From assembly GCA_025200525.1 (NCBI GenBank), contig CM045770.1, forward strand, positions 127,697,429 through 127,761,428: a stretch of 64,000 nt of DNA. The letters run 5' to 3'. Source of the stretch: Camellia lanceoleosa. Taxonomy: Eukaryota; Streptophyta; Magnoliopsida; Ericales; Theaceae. A program made the translations under genes and the position numbers. The notes below the pieces were generated by a model, which was given only the letters and a program-made list of their open reading frames with translations, had not been told where the DNA came from and did no database searches. Positions 44,665-56,945 of this stretch are shown one piece after another (positions within the stretch are counted from its first letter, which is position 1; each line of letters begins with the position of its first letter).

Positions 44665-46600
44665 CATTTATCAACTCCACTCCACTCTGTTTGTTTACCC
44701 AGAAAATCAAATTTGCCAAACTTAGTGCTTTTGTTTTGCTGAATTTGTTTTCTTACTCGTCGGAAAATACCCAACACCAGTACTAGCATCACAGAGGAGA
44801 ATATCCAGCAGCACCAGCAAAAACATCTGTACCATCAGAAGCTATGGACAAACAACTCTCTCTCCCTATGCACCGAGCCAGCACCACTGCAAAGCATCAA
44901 CCAACACCAACCTCAACACCTTCTGATAATGGATCATCTGAATCAGCTTTGTGGACGCAACCAGAGCCAACCAAAAATATCACAGCCCACGTTTTTTGCA
45001 CTATAATATATAAAGATGATTAGCTTTTACCCATCCTAATAAGCTATCAGCATCCACAGTACCTATATCGAGCAGACAAGTCAAAAAAATCAACTCACCT
45101 GCAGGATCTGCACATCGAAACCAACACGCTGCATCTTTCTTCCCCACACACCATGACCACTGATGCAAACCCAGAAACAATAGCTACCATCGGCGCAAAA
45201 AACCGACAGCATCAGAGTATAACCCAGCACTGTTGGTTTGCCATTGCTGCTGTAATTTGGAGGAGAGACATCCATGTCCATTATGAATGAGGAAATGTCA
45301 AACGTACAAAGCTGTGCCCATGAAGAAAAGTAATACATGTAGATAGATTAATTGTGTGGAGGAAGGGATGGCATCAGAGTATAGTTTTAAGGTGGCTTTA
45401 AGTGCCTTAAGAGAGGCTAGGATCAAAATTCTTGCTGCAAAGAAAATTGCTGTAAATGATCGGGCACGGAAGGAGAGACAAAGAGGGGATATGTTTAGGG
45501 ACCTTAGACATCAAAAAAATAATTTTGTGGATCTCTTTCATTACGAAAAGTGGGAGAGGGACCCTAGACTAATTTTTCCAAACTAAAAATACTAAATATA
45601 GTAAAATTGCAATTACTTGGTTAGGATTTCATGTTTACACTAAGATAAAAAAATTAATTCCTAACACTCGTATAAATATCACACTCTAATATTTATAAAC
45701 TAAACACTCCCACTCTTGGCCGAAGTGCTCTCCCCCAAGCCCTATTCTTCATTCCTCTTGGCCGAACTTGCTGCCTTTCATAGGCAAAAGAAAACCTGCA
45801 AAGTAAATAAATGAATTAATAATTAATAATATATATATTAGTTAGTGGTGAATTAATAATTTATATATATATATATTAGTGGTGTGGCGGGTGATGATGT
45901 TGAAGATAAAAGGAGAAGAAAAAGTTTATAAAAAGAGATGAAAAAGTGGAGGGGCTGAGTGGGATGGTTGGAATGAATTGGAATGGTGGGGTGACGATGA
46001 TGTTGATCATGATGCTTTCTTGCTTTAATCTTCCTAACTTGATCAATGCAAAAAAAAAATGTAGTCAATCGAAAAGTCATCAAAAGCGAGCACCATCTTT
46101 TTATTTATTTATTTATTAATATATTAATATAAAATATCTAAAATATTTTATTTACAACAACTTATGTACAAGCACCCAAAATATGTGCAAACTCACAACA
46201 TCACACAAAATTATAAAATAATATAAATAAATAGACTAATAAAGTGTATAATAGAAGGTCAAATATCTAACATTTAGGTACCGATCATGTTGTTTTGTTT
46301 TCACAAGCCAAGGGTTTTATATTTATGGGTTTGATAGCCATTTGCTTGTAACCGGGCCTAAACCTTGAGAATTGTAGTTGTAGGGCACTAAATTGTGTTT
46401 TAAATTTCTGTATATTAACCGTCTCACATGCTGTAAATTCATGCCTTAGAAAATATTGAATTTGTAATAGCATGTGGATTATTTTGTAAATCTTTAGCAT
46501 ATTATGAATACCAGTATAGAGATTTAACGAGTATACAAATGATGGGAACTTACGATTACCAAATTGTTATAGAACATAATTAATGAGAATTGATACGCTT
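44665..46600. other. Mixed non-coding stretch, no gene recognised
   Basis: A 76-codon plus-strand frame at 45356-45586 (basic, 'ALREARIKILAAKKIAV') has no recognised domain. The sequence is otherwise AT-rich with (AT)n near 45830-45875. The bases from about 46270 may belong to the left part of LTR K if its start lies further left than I placed it. Confidence 0.4.
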
Positions 46601-46619
46601 TGTAACAGCTGTTTTGGGT

Positions 46620-46852
46620 GATCACTCGAGCGGTCATTGGTCACTTGAGCGGAGATTTGCAGCTCCCAGTATCTCTCAGGTTTGTAGCGAGACCGCTCGA
46701 GCGAAGAATGGTCGCTCGAGCGTAAAATGTGAGCTCTCAGTATTTTCACTCTAGCTCTGCAAAACTTTTAAGACCTCGTGTTCACCGCTTGAGCTATGGA
46801 AAGTTTGCTCGAGTGGTCCCTTTGTATTTTGGCACTTTGCTCAAGCGGTCTG
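46620..46852. repeat. CGCTCGAGCG-type cassette in LTR K
   Basis: Three to four pairs of boxes around GCTCGAGCG, most decayed to CACTCGAGCG, CACTTGAGCG, CGCTTGAGC or GCTCAAGCG. This is the same paired layout as in LTR I, with C-to-T type changes. Confidence 0.82.
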
Positions 46853-47195
46853 GTTGGGACAGCAGGGTTATATTGCGATCCAAACACTTTTCTAACTTAT
46901 TTCTCTCACACTCCTTCTCTCTCTAACAACCCTCTTTCCAAAACCCTAGCTAGAACACCCTAGATTTCATCTAGTAAGAGTAAGAATCGATCTTTGGGCC
47001 TTCATTAAAGTTGTTATCCTCGTCAAGAGCTACGTTTTGAACTGATTAGATCGTGGTATTTCAGAAGCTCATTGCGTGGGCCTTCATCTCTCTTCATGCA
47101 ACTTTGAGATAGGAATACCTTTACCCTTGTACATTTGTATTTTGGCATAAATGTGAGTGAATCTTAAGGTGTGTTGAACTATTGAGATGGATGTG

Positions 47196-47233
47196 GTATA
47201 TATATACATATACGTGTATATATATATATATAT
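47196..47233. repeat. TA microsatellite in LTR K
   Basis: (TA)n with ACATATACGTG interruption. Confidence 0.9.
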
Positions 47234-48137
47234 GGGCTTTGTGTTGATGAAGTGGTTGCGTGAAATTAATGGTGGATTGTCGAATCAATTATGAAATAAT
47301 GACTAAATATACTTGAATCAAGGAAAATAGATAGTTGAAAGGAAAAGCCCCAAATTTTCATATGTAACCCTAAGGGTTGTTTTCGATTTTGACTTAATGG
47401 TTAATGGATAAGTAAAATTGGGGAGTCCTTGTGATTATTTGTGTTGTGTTTAAAATGTTAATGTTTTGGAATGTGTTTGAGGTGCCCACTTGCCCGGTTC
47501 GCGTGAGGGCGACGAATATGGGGATGTTGTGAGATGTCCACTAGTCGGTTCGTGTGAGGACGACGAAAGTGCAAGGTTTGAGGTGTCCACTGGTCGTCCG
47601 TGTGAGGACGAAAAAATGTAGAGATTGAATGGTGAATTGTGTGTTGTGTAATAATTTCTAAACCAATGGAAATTCATGGGCATTAATAAAGGTCATGCAT
47701 ATTTAAACCAAATGTTTATATATTTTGATAAAGTTATTCTCTATTGGGCAATTACTCATTCATATTTACTAACATTTCAGGAAATGAAGAGCCCCACAAC
47801 CATCAATGAAGAAGAAGAAAATGACTACCTTTTTTAAAAAATCTAAATTTTTGTGAACTTGAAGTTGTAATGTAATTGTGGAACTCCTTTTCTACTTTTA
47901 TTTTGAATTTTGTATTTTTGTATTAAATGTCACAATGTAATTAGTAACTTAGAGGACAATGTAATTGTTTTGTAATCTTCTCTAGTTCACTGAATCGAGA
48001 CAAGTATTTTGTAATTTTGTAAAATCTGCAGTTCAATGGGAAAGAGAAACATTTGCATGGGATTGTGTCATGTGTTTATGTCAAGAATGTTCTTTTAATT
48101 GTTTATTGGGAATTATATGTGTGAGGTGTTACAAATT

Positions 48138-48157
48138 TGGTATCAGAGCTAACCAGG
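48138..48157 (+). other. Primer-binding site, tRNA-iMet type
   Basis: TGGTATCAGAGCTAACCAGG, with a 12-base match to the universal TGGTATCAGAGC initiator-tRNA complement. It follows the LTR end by four bases and fixes the plus-strand orientation of this element. Confidence 0.92.
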
Positions 48158-48529
48158 TTGAATACTTGGAGCTCATGGGAAGTGACTTGGTCATAATGGG
48201 TTATCATGCTAGGATGAGGGGTTGGTGGTTTTATTTGATTATGTGTTTATGTGATTAGGTGTGTATGAGGTCAATCCTCCAGGATATAACTTGTGTCCAC
48301 TACATTCATTGAAGTCCCTTTGGAATGGCATCTGATCAATATTTTTTTTCCACTAAGAAATCCTTGAATGTCATGGAATGAGTTGATATCTTTGGAGAGG
48401 GATCCGTATGTGTTTTGTTTATTTACATGCTTATGTGTTGAGAATGAGAGGGAGACTTGAGAAGAAGTGATGAACTAGTATATGAATTTTGAGTTAATTT
48501 TTTCCACATCTACTGTTATATAGGATGTT
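48158..48529 (+). other. Leader of the chromovirus-like element
   Basis: Non-coding sequence between the primer site and gag; nothing else recognised. Confidence 0.55.
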
Positions 48530-49208
48530 TGAATGTGGTAGGGGTCGTAGCAGACCTCATCGAGGTGGTCGAGATATCCGGCTCAACTAAAGATCCCTCC
48601 TGAAGAAGAAGGAGTGGGTCAAAACAATATGGCCGCTCCACTGGCCCAAGACACTATGGGAGTGCTGGCTTGAGAGATGGCCGGGGCTCTTAGGTAGTCA
48701 ATGGATATTCTTATAGCTGAGCAAGCTGCTAGAACTATTGAAGGGGAGACTAGAGTTTCATTCCTAAAAAAGGAATTTTTCTACTCAAATCCTACTGAAT
48801 TTCTTGGGGGGTGCTGAACTATTAAAGGTCGATGAATGGCGTGAGCAAATCACCAAATCTTTCGAGATTTTAGATATTTGAGATGGTGAACTTTAGGTGG
48901 CCCTCGCTAGTTATCAATTGAAGGGGGATGCCGACCAATGGTGGAAATATGCCAAGGGTCAAATTGAACATAATTGGGAGACGTTTTCTCATGCCTTTCA
49001 GGAAAAATACCTTTTCTCCAATTGCGGGGGAACACTTGAGGAGAGTGTTTAAGGAACTAGAACAGTTTGATTCCACAGTGTTGGAATTTGAGGCTACTTT
49101 TACAAGCCTATTACGTTTTGCACCCAACTTGGTAGCTATAAAAGAGCGTAGGCGTCTAGAGTTTGAGAAGAGGCTGAGGCCGAGAATCTTGATGAAAGTG
49201 ATAGAAAC
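48530..49208 (+). pseudogene. Gypsy gag remnant, cut at base 49208
   Basis: Plus-strand frames give an Arg/Gly-rich N-terminus ('GRGRSRPHRGGRD') and then 'FLGGAELLKVDEWREQITKS' in pieces. 'ALASYQLKGDADQWWK' and 'ETFSHAFQEKY' follow, and from 48928 'GEHLRRVFKELEQFDSTVLE', 'FEATFTSLLRFAPNLV' and 'RLEFEKRLRP'. This is the capsid-type retrotransposon gag of PBS-Met Gypsy elements (Tekay/Del-like by motif). Stops occur in the first half. The gene ends abruptly where the Tat LTR D begins; the rest would lie beyond the right edge of the inserted DNA. Confidence 0.82.
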
Positions 49209-49263
49209 TGTAGCTTGCTTTTTGTTCTCCTTTCGGTTACAACTAGCCCTACAGTTAGGACTC
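49209..49263 (-). mobile_element. 3' end of Tat LTR D, left part
   Basis: On the minus strand these 55 bp end in AGCAAGCTACA and match the last 50 bp of LTR C (ends GTAAGCTACA) at about 80 percent by eye. The 49259-49263 bases, GACTC, are the left target copy of LTR C. Confidence 0.88.
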
Positions 49264-49515
49264 TGTAGACACTCCATTTTTGACCGCCTACAAGACTTGG
49301 ATGCTTTATCCTGGGCACTCGATGATGAAGTTGTGTTGTGTGTGATTCGAAGTCTCAATGAAGGAACGTAAGCTCGCGCTCCAAAACCAGTCCCGAACCT
49401 TTCATATTTATACTGTGTTTATCCTAGAAATTCATTTTTGAACATTGCGTCACCCTATATTGAGTTTAAAATAGTGGAACAGGGAAACCCATTGGGAGTC
49501 GACCATAGTCATTGG

Positions 49516-49529
49516 GAGCCGGCCGGCTC
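49516..49529. repeat. 14-bp perfect palindrome, cassette 1 of LTR C
   Basis: GAGCCGGCCGGCTC. The preceding bases extend it to GGGAGCCGG, whose reverse complement CCGGCTCCC occurs in cassette 2 at 50934-50942. Confidence 0.92.
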
Positions 49530-49613
49530 TCGATAGCAAAAAACACTGTTCTGGGCAGGAATGGGTCAACTGTCCATTTTTGAAGATATTTTTGACCTAT
49601 TTTGCTCAAATTC

Positions 49614-49620
49614 TATAAAA
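49614..49620 (+). promoter_or_regulatory. Putative TATA box of LTR C
   Basis: TATAAAA, 350 bp from the LTR start and about 85 bp downstream of the palindrome. Confidence 0.6.
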
Positions 49621-52370
49621 CAAGGTTATATCATCACAATTCAAGCTTGAGAGTATGCTTGAACCAAGTTTGTGTTACAAACAAGAGATCGCTTCTTTGA
49701 GAGGTATAAGATTACCACCTTCTCTCTTACTTCTTTTCCAATCTCTTGTTAGCTACTTCTTGTGTTTTTGTGTTGTCTTGAGTCCTTTTCAAGTGTTTAA
49801 ATTTGGGTTTGGATAGCTACCAAAGGGTAGATAGGGTTAACGCCTTCTCTTATACCTTATTTCATAGCTCAAGCCCTTATTTTTACATTATTTTCTTTAG
49901 TTTTCAAATTGATTTTCAGAGGTTTAAAAGGGCTAGAAAACATGGTTTAAGGTCTCAAAAAGTGGAGGGGTTGGCCACCTTTCCTTGTCTTTGTTTACTA
50001 GTTTGTGTCTCCTTGCTTTTGTTTATCTTTTTGTGTACTTTTAACACCCTTTTAGCCATTATTTTTTATTTTTATTTTTTTATTTTTATTTTTTTAAATG
50101 TTTTGGGACTGTTTAGGGCTGTCCTAATTTAGTAAATTAGTTTATGCTTTGAATATTTTCTTGTTGTAGTGTAAGTCCTCATAGCTTTGGTTGTTTAGGC
50201 CTTAGACACCGAGTTATTTGAGTTGATAGCTTTCTTCATTTCAGAGGTCTCATTTTAATAATCAATTTAACATTCATTTTTGCAACCTCCCTCTTTTCTT
50301 CTTTTCTTCTTTTGTTTGAGAGTCATTTCAATCGGTTGATGGTTATTCAAAGCATGAGCGAGAGACTTATGCTCAATGGCTTAATCTCTACGGAGGTTCA
50401 CCGTCAACGGCATGGTCCCTGTTTTATGCTTAGAGTTGCTTCTCGTTTGATATTGCTTCTCGTTTAGTGGACTTAAACATCACTTTGGACAAATTGATTA
50501 AAGAATGGAAAAGGCTAAGAAAATTGGCTTAAAACATAAAGAAGATGAGTCGTATTGCCTAAGTTCGGTAGGACGTTATGCCGAGTCCATTGTGTCAAGG
50601 GTCATCATACGTCAACTCATGATGTTTGAATGAACCTTGAAGCATTTCTACCTCCCTCTTTGAGCTCACTTCATGATAGGAGGGAGGGGTGGTCATTGTT
50701 CATTGCATTCATTAATTTTTGTCCAAAATCATGTCCGAAATCATCAAGCGATCAACTTGCTTATTGATGGTTTCGGAAATGACTTCGTTCCTCTCGTGAG
50801 GATTACCATGACAGAGAAGAGTAGAGAGGACAAACAGGGCCTAGAAAGGCTCTGTCTGCACTGTTCTCACCTCAGAGCACAAAACCTTTTTTTGGCATGA
50901 AATTTAGTGCCGGCCAGGATGTTTTGGGTCCGACCGGCTCCCAACGTTTGGTAAACAAAGTGTTTTGCAGAATATAGAAGGTAGTGACTGAAGGTGAAAC
51001 AGAGCAAGTCTGGGTAGACAGAGCAGTTTTTGGACGTTATGTATATGATCCTTGTGCATCCTTGTTTAGATCAATGTTGTCAATTAATGTTCCCATTATT
51101 GTTGTAATTCGTTAATTATCATTATAGTTAGCATTGTGTATTTGCAATTGTCATAATTAGTTAACTCAGCTAGTTGGTTATATTGTTCATCTTGGTTGCA
51201 ATGACTTAGATAGCTAGTTGATAACTTAGATATCTAGTTAGTAGTTAGCTAGTTTTAATTCATTCATTCAAAGTTGCAATAATTAGTTTAATTCAGACAC
51301 TCGGACATTTATTCGCACCCTTCTGCGCGAGGGCAAATATGTAATAATGGTGTATGTATTCCAATCCCCATTTCTGTCTCCTTTTTATTTACCCGCTTAT
51401 GATGGTAGCATAGAGCATCATATTTACTTAGCATTCCCATGTTCACATACACGTGTTTCATGTATATTTGGGTTCGGTTCATCATACTAACCAATGTCAA
51501 AATCAATTTCATTGCTCGAAAACGTGATTTATCGCATGTCTTGAATTGGACCATATACCATGCTCATAGTCGAGCCTATAAAAATTGCATAAATGTGTGT
51601 GTTGCATTAGTAACATTATCTTGTTTAGGAACATGCATATTTTTCTAATCATTTTTCTTTATTTGGCCTTCCTTGGAGTACTAGGTGAGCACTTATTGTT
51701 TTAGCATATCACATCGTATGTTTGTGTTGCCATATCAAGCATATTCCATGAGGCTAAATGTTTAAGTGATATACTTGTTTGAATGCCGGTGGACGAAAGC
51801 TAATTGCTTAAATTGGGGTAAACTGATGAATGTACAATACAAGCTCACTTTTTCAAGTGACACGTATTCAAAACACTTTTTCAAAAACAAACATAAAATC
51901 AATGCATTCCAAATTTTGTGAATTGGTCTATACTTGTGTGCATCACCTAGTAAAATTAGCCTAATAACCGGAACAAGAGCATATAATGTAAATAAAAATC
52001 ACATCATGATTAGTAAAGGCTGATCTTTGATCGAGTGAGGGGGTTGCCCAATTGATGACCTTCTCCTCTCATACCAAAGTTCCTGAGCCGAAACACTTTG
52101 GTGATGACGGATAAGTGGCCTTTGGCATGAGTCATGGGTTTCCTAAATTTCTCAAAAATATTTAGGTGGTGACTCTGTAATCTGGCAAAGCAGTCCATTT
52201 TTAGCATTTGATTCAAACATTGATTTTTAAAAAAAAATTGCCGAATTTGGACTCTTTTGTGTTTTCACTGTTTCACATTGCACTTACAGAATCAGATTCA
52301 GAACCACGGAAAGTCCGAACTGTAGGACTAATCGTATCCAAAAGAAGCACGAAAAGTAAGCTACATACTC

Positions 52371-55300
52371 CCGTGGTTCTGAATCTGGATCACAAGTGCA
52401 ATATGAAACAGAAAAATACAAAAGAGTCCAAATGCAGCAAACCATTTTAGAAAATTGATTTTGAACTAAAGATGCCAAAAATGGACCGCATTGCCAGATT
52501 TCAGAGTCGCCACCTAAGTATTTTTGAAAAATTTAGAAAACCCGTGACTCGTGCCAAAAGGCCATTAGTCTGTCATCACCAAAGTGTCTTGGCTCGGGAA
52601 CTTAGGTATGAGAGGAGAAGGTCATCAATTGAGCAACCCCCTCACCCGATCAAAGATCAGCATCTACTAATCATGATTGGATTTTTATTTACATTATATG
52701 CTCTTGTTCCAGTTATTAGGCTAATTTTACTAGGTGATGCACACAAGTATAGACCAATTCACAAAATTTGGAATGCATTGATTTTATGTTTGTTTTTGAA
52801 AAAGTGTTTTGAATATGTGTCACTTGAAAAAGCGAGCTTGTATTGACATTAATCAAATTATTCCAATTTAAGTAAAAAGGCCTTCATCCACTGCATTCAA
52901 ATAGGTGTATCACTTAAACCCTTAGCCTCATGGTATTATGCTTGATATGGCAACATAAACACACAATGCAATATGCTAAAGCAAGAAACGCTCCCCTAGT
53001 ACTCCAAGGAAAGTTAATAAAGCAAAACAATTAGAAGAGATGCATGCTCTTAAATAATGCAATATGACTAATATAACACACACATTATGCAAATAATAAG
53101 CTTGGCTACCAACATGGCATGCGATTCATTTCAAGGCATGCAATAAAGCTTGTATTCGAGCAAAGAGTTTGAATTTGACATTGGTTAGAATGATGAGCCG
53201 AACCCTTATGCATGCAAGACGAATGGATGCAAGTCATGGAAAATGCTAAGTAAATATGATGCTACCATTATAAGCGGGTAAATAAAAAGGAGAAAGAAAT
53301 AGGGGTTGGAAGACATATACAATTATTACATATTTTGCTCTCGTGCAAGAGAGTCCGAATGAGTGTCCGAATTAACTATTTATTACAAGTCCAAATGAAT
53401 AATAAATAAACTAACTACTTATTACAAATTTGAATGAATGCTAAATAAATAACTAGCTATCTAACTTATTACAACAAGGATAATATAGCAATAAGGATTA
53501 CAACACTAATTTCAACAATATAATATTACCACACGAAGTACAATAATAATGACAACAATAATTACAGCAATAATATGAACATTAATACTACAAAATTAAT
53601 GTATATATAAAAAATGCAAAATGATTGCATGCGCATCAATGAAGACAGTTTTCAGAAGCTGCTCTGTCTGCCTTTTGTGCAATGGCTTTATTTTACCCTC
53701 AGCCACTGCCCTCTGTTTCTGCCAAAAGTATTATGCTTACCAAACATTGGAGCCCGGCCGGCCCCCAATGAGGCCCGACCGGGTCCAAACAAGGCCTGCT
53801 ATGCCCTATTTTCATGCAGAAAAATATTTTTGTACTCTGAGGTGAAAATAGTGCAGACAGAGCCTTTCTAAGGCCTGTTTTCCCCTTCTGCTCTTCTCTA
53901 TCATGCGAAAACTCAATAGAAGAACGGATTCGGTTCCAAAACCATCAATGGTAGCAAGTTGATTGCTTGACGATTTTGATCACGTTTGGACAAAAGTTAA
54001 TACATGCAATGAAAGAAAACCACCCCTCCCTCCTATTATAAAGTTATCTCAAAGAAGGAGGTAGACACGGCTCAAAATTCATCAAAATATCATGAATTAA
54101 TATATGATGACTCTTGACGCGATGGACTCGATATAACGTCCGACTGAATCCAACCAATTTTATTCATCTTCTTTATGTCGATTTCATTGATTTTAAGTCA
54201 ATTTTATTAGTCCTTTTTGACTTACTTTTCCATTCTTTAATCATTTTGTCCAAAAGTGAGATTTAAGTCCACTAAATGAAGAGAAATGTCAAATGAGAAG
54301 TGATCCTTAGCATGAAAGAAAGACCATGCCTTGACGATGAACCTTCGAAGAGATTAAGCCATTGAGCATAGGAGGTCTCTTTCTCATGCCTTGAATAACA
54401 GTCAATCGCTTGAAACAACTCTTAAACAAAGAAAACCAAGAAAGGAGGGAGGGCGTAGAAATGATTATGCGAAGTTGATTGTTATAAAAGATGGAACTCT
54501 TTATATGAAAACTAAGTAAAGAAAGCCATCAACTCAAATGACTCGGTGTCTAGGGCCTAAACAACCGAAGCCATGAGAACTTACAACACAACAAGCAAAG
54601 TATGCAAAGCATAAACTATTTGAATGATTTAAAACAGCCCTAAACAATCCCTGACATGTAAAAAAATAGTAGCTAAAACCATGTTAAAAGAGCACAAAAC
54701 ATAGCCAAAAGTAAGGATGTACAAAGCTAGTAAACAAGACTAAGGAGGGGTGGCTAACTCCTCTACTTTTTGGACTTCTAAACCATTGTTTTTAGCCCTT
54801 TTAAACTCTGAAAATCAGTATGTAAGCCAAGGAAATAGTGGTAAAACAAAGAGGATGAGCTATGAAATAGGGTGCAAGAAAGGGTATTAAACCTCTCTAC
54901 CGTTTGGTAACTCTTTTACCCCAAGTCTCAACACTTGAAATGGATCCAAAACAGTAGGAAAACACAAGAAAAAGCTCGAACAAGATTGAAATGAAAGCAA
55001 GGAAACAGTTGACAAGCTTTTACCTCTTGAAGAGAGCAAGCTTTGGTTGTAAACCAAACATGATCCTAGAACACTCTCAAGGTTGAATTATGATTCTCAA
55101 GGCTCAACCAAGGCTCCAAGGTTCAGCTCTAAGGGTGTCTATGATGTATAGATATGGTTTAAGGATGATATAATATCACAAAGCTAGCTTGCTAAGGAAG
55201 AAGGAGCTCTTAAAGATTTTTTACACTCTTGGAAATATTTCTAACCCTCAAAATAGAGATATCAGCTCGTATTTATAGAATTTGAGCCAAATAGGTCACA

Positions 55301-55636
55301 AATATCTTCAAAAATAGACAGCTGGCTGATTCCCGCCCAGAACAGTGTTTCTCACCCAAAAGGCAGGGCCGGTCCTAAATGGCCACAGCCAGGCCCCAAT
55401 GTGGCTCCCCTGTTCCTCTAGTTTAGGTTCAGTGTATGTTGGCATAGTGCTAAAAGATGGATTTTTGTGGTATATAGGTATAGAAACAACTTGGGTATGG
55501 AAAGTTGAGATTTTTTATAGCTAAAAACCGAATTCCTTTGTTGAGAATTCGAAACATTGACAACGTAACTGTCATCATCAAGTGCTCAGGACAAAGCACC
55601 CAAGTCTTGCGATCGGTCAAAAATGGGGTGTCTATA
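52371..55636 (-). mobile_element. Tat LTR D, main part (3' LTR of a minus-strand element)
   Basis: The minus strand starts TATAGACACCCCATTTTTGA at 55636 (TG mutated to TA) and runs to 52371, continuing in 49263-49209. A TATA box is at 55271-55277; cassettes are at 55365-55415 and 53745-53800. The bases just right of it (minus: GGAGCAAC before the LTR) and the Tat 3'-UTR block beyond mark it as the 3' LTR of an element whose body lies to the right. Total length without the insert is about 3.3 kb. Confidence 0.88.
55271..55277 (-). promoter_or_regulatory. Putative TATA box of LTR D
   Basis: The minus strand reads CTATAAATACGAGC, about 360 bp from the LTR start. Confidence 0.6.
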
Positions 55637-56087
55637 GTTGCTCCTTTTTGATAGAGCTCAAAGTCATAAAATGACGTGAGTGAATGTCAAAGCCCAAAGA
55701 TGACCCATTTGACGAGGCCGTAAGACTTGGGCAAACAAACAAATGCAAATATAGTTGGTTGAACCCGAGGGTTGCCTACATATCCCTTTGCAAGGAATCA
55801 AACCTGCGTAGTTTAGGGGCAAAAATACACCAAGACATATAAAATGCGATGCATTTTGAAAGTTGGACTTACACGCTACACATAGCCGGTTACTTTTGAA
55901 AACTCGTGAGCATGCAAATCAGTGCAATAAGCAATAGCAAAGTAACAACACAAATGAAAAGCTCCAAAACAAATCCAACCGTGCCTCACATGGAACGGAG
56001 TAAGCAATTAACAAGACGGTGCAACCGATAGACACGTCTTTTTGCATTGCATACGAAGAGAAAGGAAAAATCGTAAACAAGAGAAAT
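55637..56087 (-). mobile_element. Tat 3' UTR adjacent to LTR D
   Basis: On the minus strand the order 'ctaaactacgcaggtttgat', 'atatgtaggcaaccctcgg' matches the 3' UTR of the first Tat element at 8230-8310. A purine run (CAAAAAGGAGCAAC, minus) directly before LTR D is the likely polypurine tract. The last 100 bp form a degenerate first unit of the neighbouring minisatellite. Confidence 0.75.
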
Positions 56088-56945
56088 CCATAACCTAACA
56101 CGTCTCACGTGAAAGGAGATAAGGTGGTGTGAACAATAGGCACGCCTGATGTTTTTAACTGAGCAAAATTGAGATCCTAACATGTCTCAAGTGAAAGGAG
56201 GAAAGATGGTGTGAACAACAGGCACACCTGCTGTTTTTCTTTTATCAACCGAGGAAATCAAGATCCTAACGCGTCTCACGTGAAAGGAGGAAAGATGGTG
56301 TGAACACCATGCGCACCTGATGTTTCTAATCGAGGAAATCGAGATCCTAACGTGTCTCACGTGAAAGAAGGAAAGATGGTGTAAACACCAGGTGCACCTT
56401 ATGTTTTCAACCGAGGAAATATCCTAACGTGTCTCACGCAAAATGAGGAAAGATGGTGTGAACACCAAGCACACCTGATGTTTTTAACCAAGTAGAATTG
56501 AGATCCTAATGCGTCTCACGCGAAAGGAGGAAAGATGGTGTGAACACTAGGCAAACCTGATGTTTTTAACCTAGTAAAAAAACTCCGAGTGCGTCTCACG
56601 TGAAAGGAGGGAAGATGGTGTGAACACTAGGCGCACTTGATGTATTTAACTGAGTAAAATTGAGATCCTAATGCGTCTCACGTGAAAAGAGGAAATATGG
56701 TGTGAACATCAGGCGCACCTATTGTTTTTAACTGAGGAAGACAACAATCCTAATGCATCTCACACAAAAGGAGGGAAGGTGGTGTGAACACCAGGTGCAC
56801 CTAATGTTTTTAACCGAGGAAAACAACAATCCTAACGCGTCTCACGTGAAAAGAGGGAAGGTGGTGTGAACATCAGGCGCACTTGATGTTTTTAACCGAG
56901 GAAAACAACAATCCTAACGCATCTCATGCAAAAGGAGGAAATTGA
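56088..56945. repeat. Minisatellite of about 80 bp, ten and a half copies, in Tat 3' UTR
   Basis: Units start 'atcctaacgcgtctcacgtg', continue 'aaaggaggaaagatggtgtg', then 'aacaccaggcgcacctgatg', and close with 'tttttaaccgaggaaa'. Unit length is 76-89 bp with small indels near the unit end. Tandem arrays in the 3' UTR of Tat/Ogre elements are a known source of plant satellites. Confidence 0.95.

Larger units (their letters stand above)
46601..48133 (+). mobile_element. 5' LTR 'K' of a chromovirus-like Gypsy element
   Basis: The end is firm: ...GAGGTGTTACA at 48133, four bases before a tRNA-iMet-type primer site. The start TGTAACAGCTG at 46601 is chosen because it mirrors the end (TGTAACA / TGTTACA). 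An earlier start, such as TGTAACCGGG at 46347, cannot be excluded. CGCTCGAGCG-type boxes lie at 46623-46850, two of them perfect (near 46693 and 46711). Confidence 0.68.
49264..52365 (+). mobile_element. Solo Tat-type LTR 'C' (3102 bp) nested in LTR D
   Basis: Starts TGTAGACACTCCATTTTTGA and ends AAAAGTAAGCTACA. Flanked by GACTC (49259-49263) and TACTC (52366-52370), a 5-bp duplication with one change. Removing it rejoins LTR D as '...acagttaggactc|ccgtggttctgaat...', the expected order seen in LTR E (58233-58260). A TATA box lies at 49614-49620. Cassette 1 at 49490-49530 includes the 14-bp perfect palindrome GAGCCGGCCGGCTC; cassette 2 is at 50910-50945. Confidence 0.93.

Noticed and set aside
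45356..45586. 76-codon basic frame
   Set aside because: Short, no recognised domain, isolated in non-coding DNA; mentioned only in the regional note.
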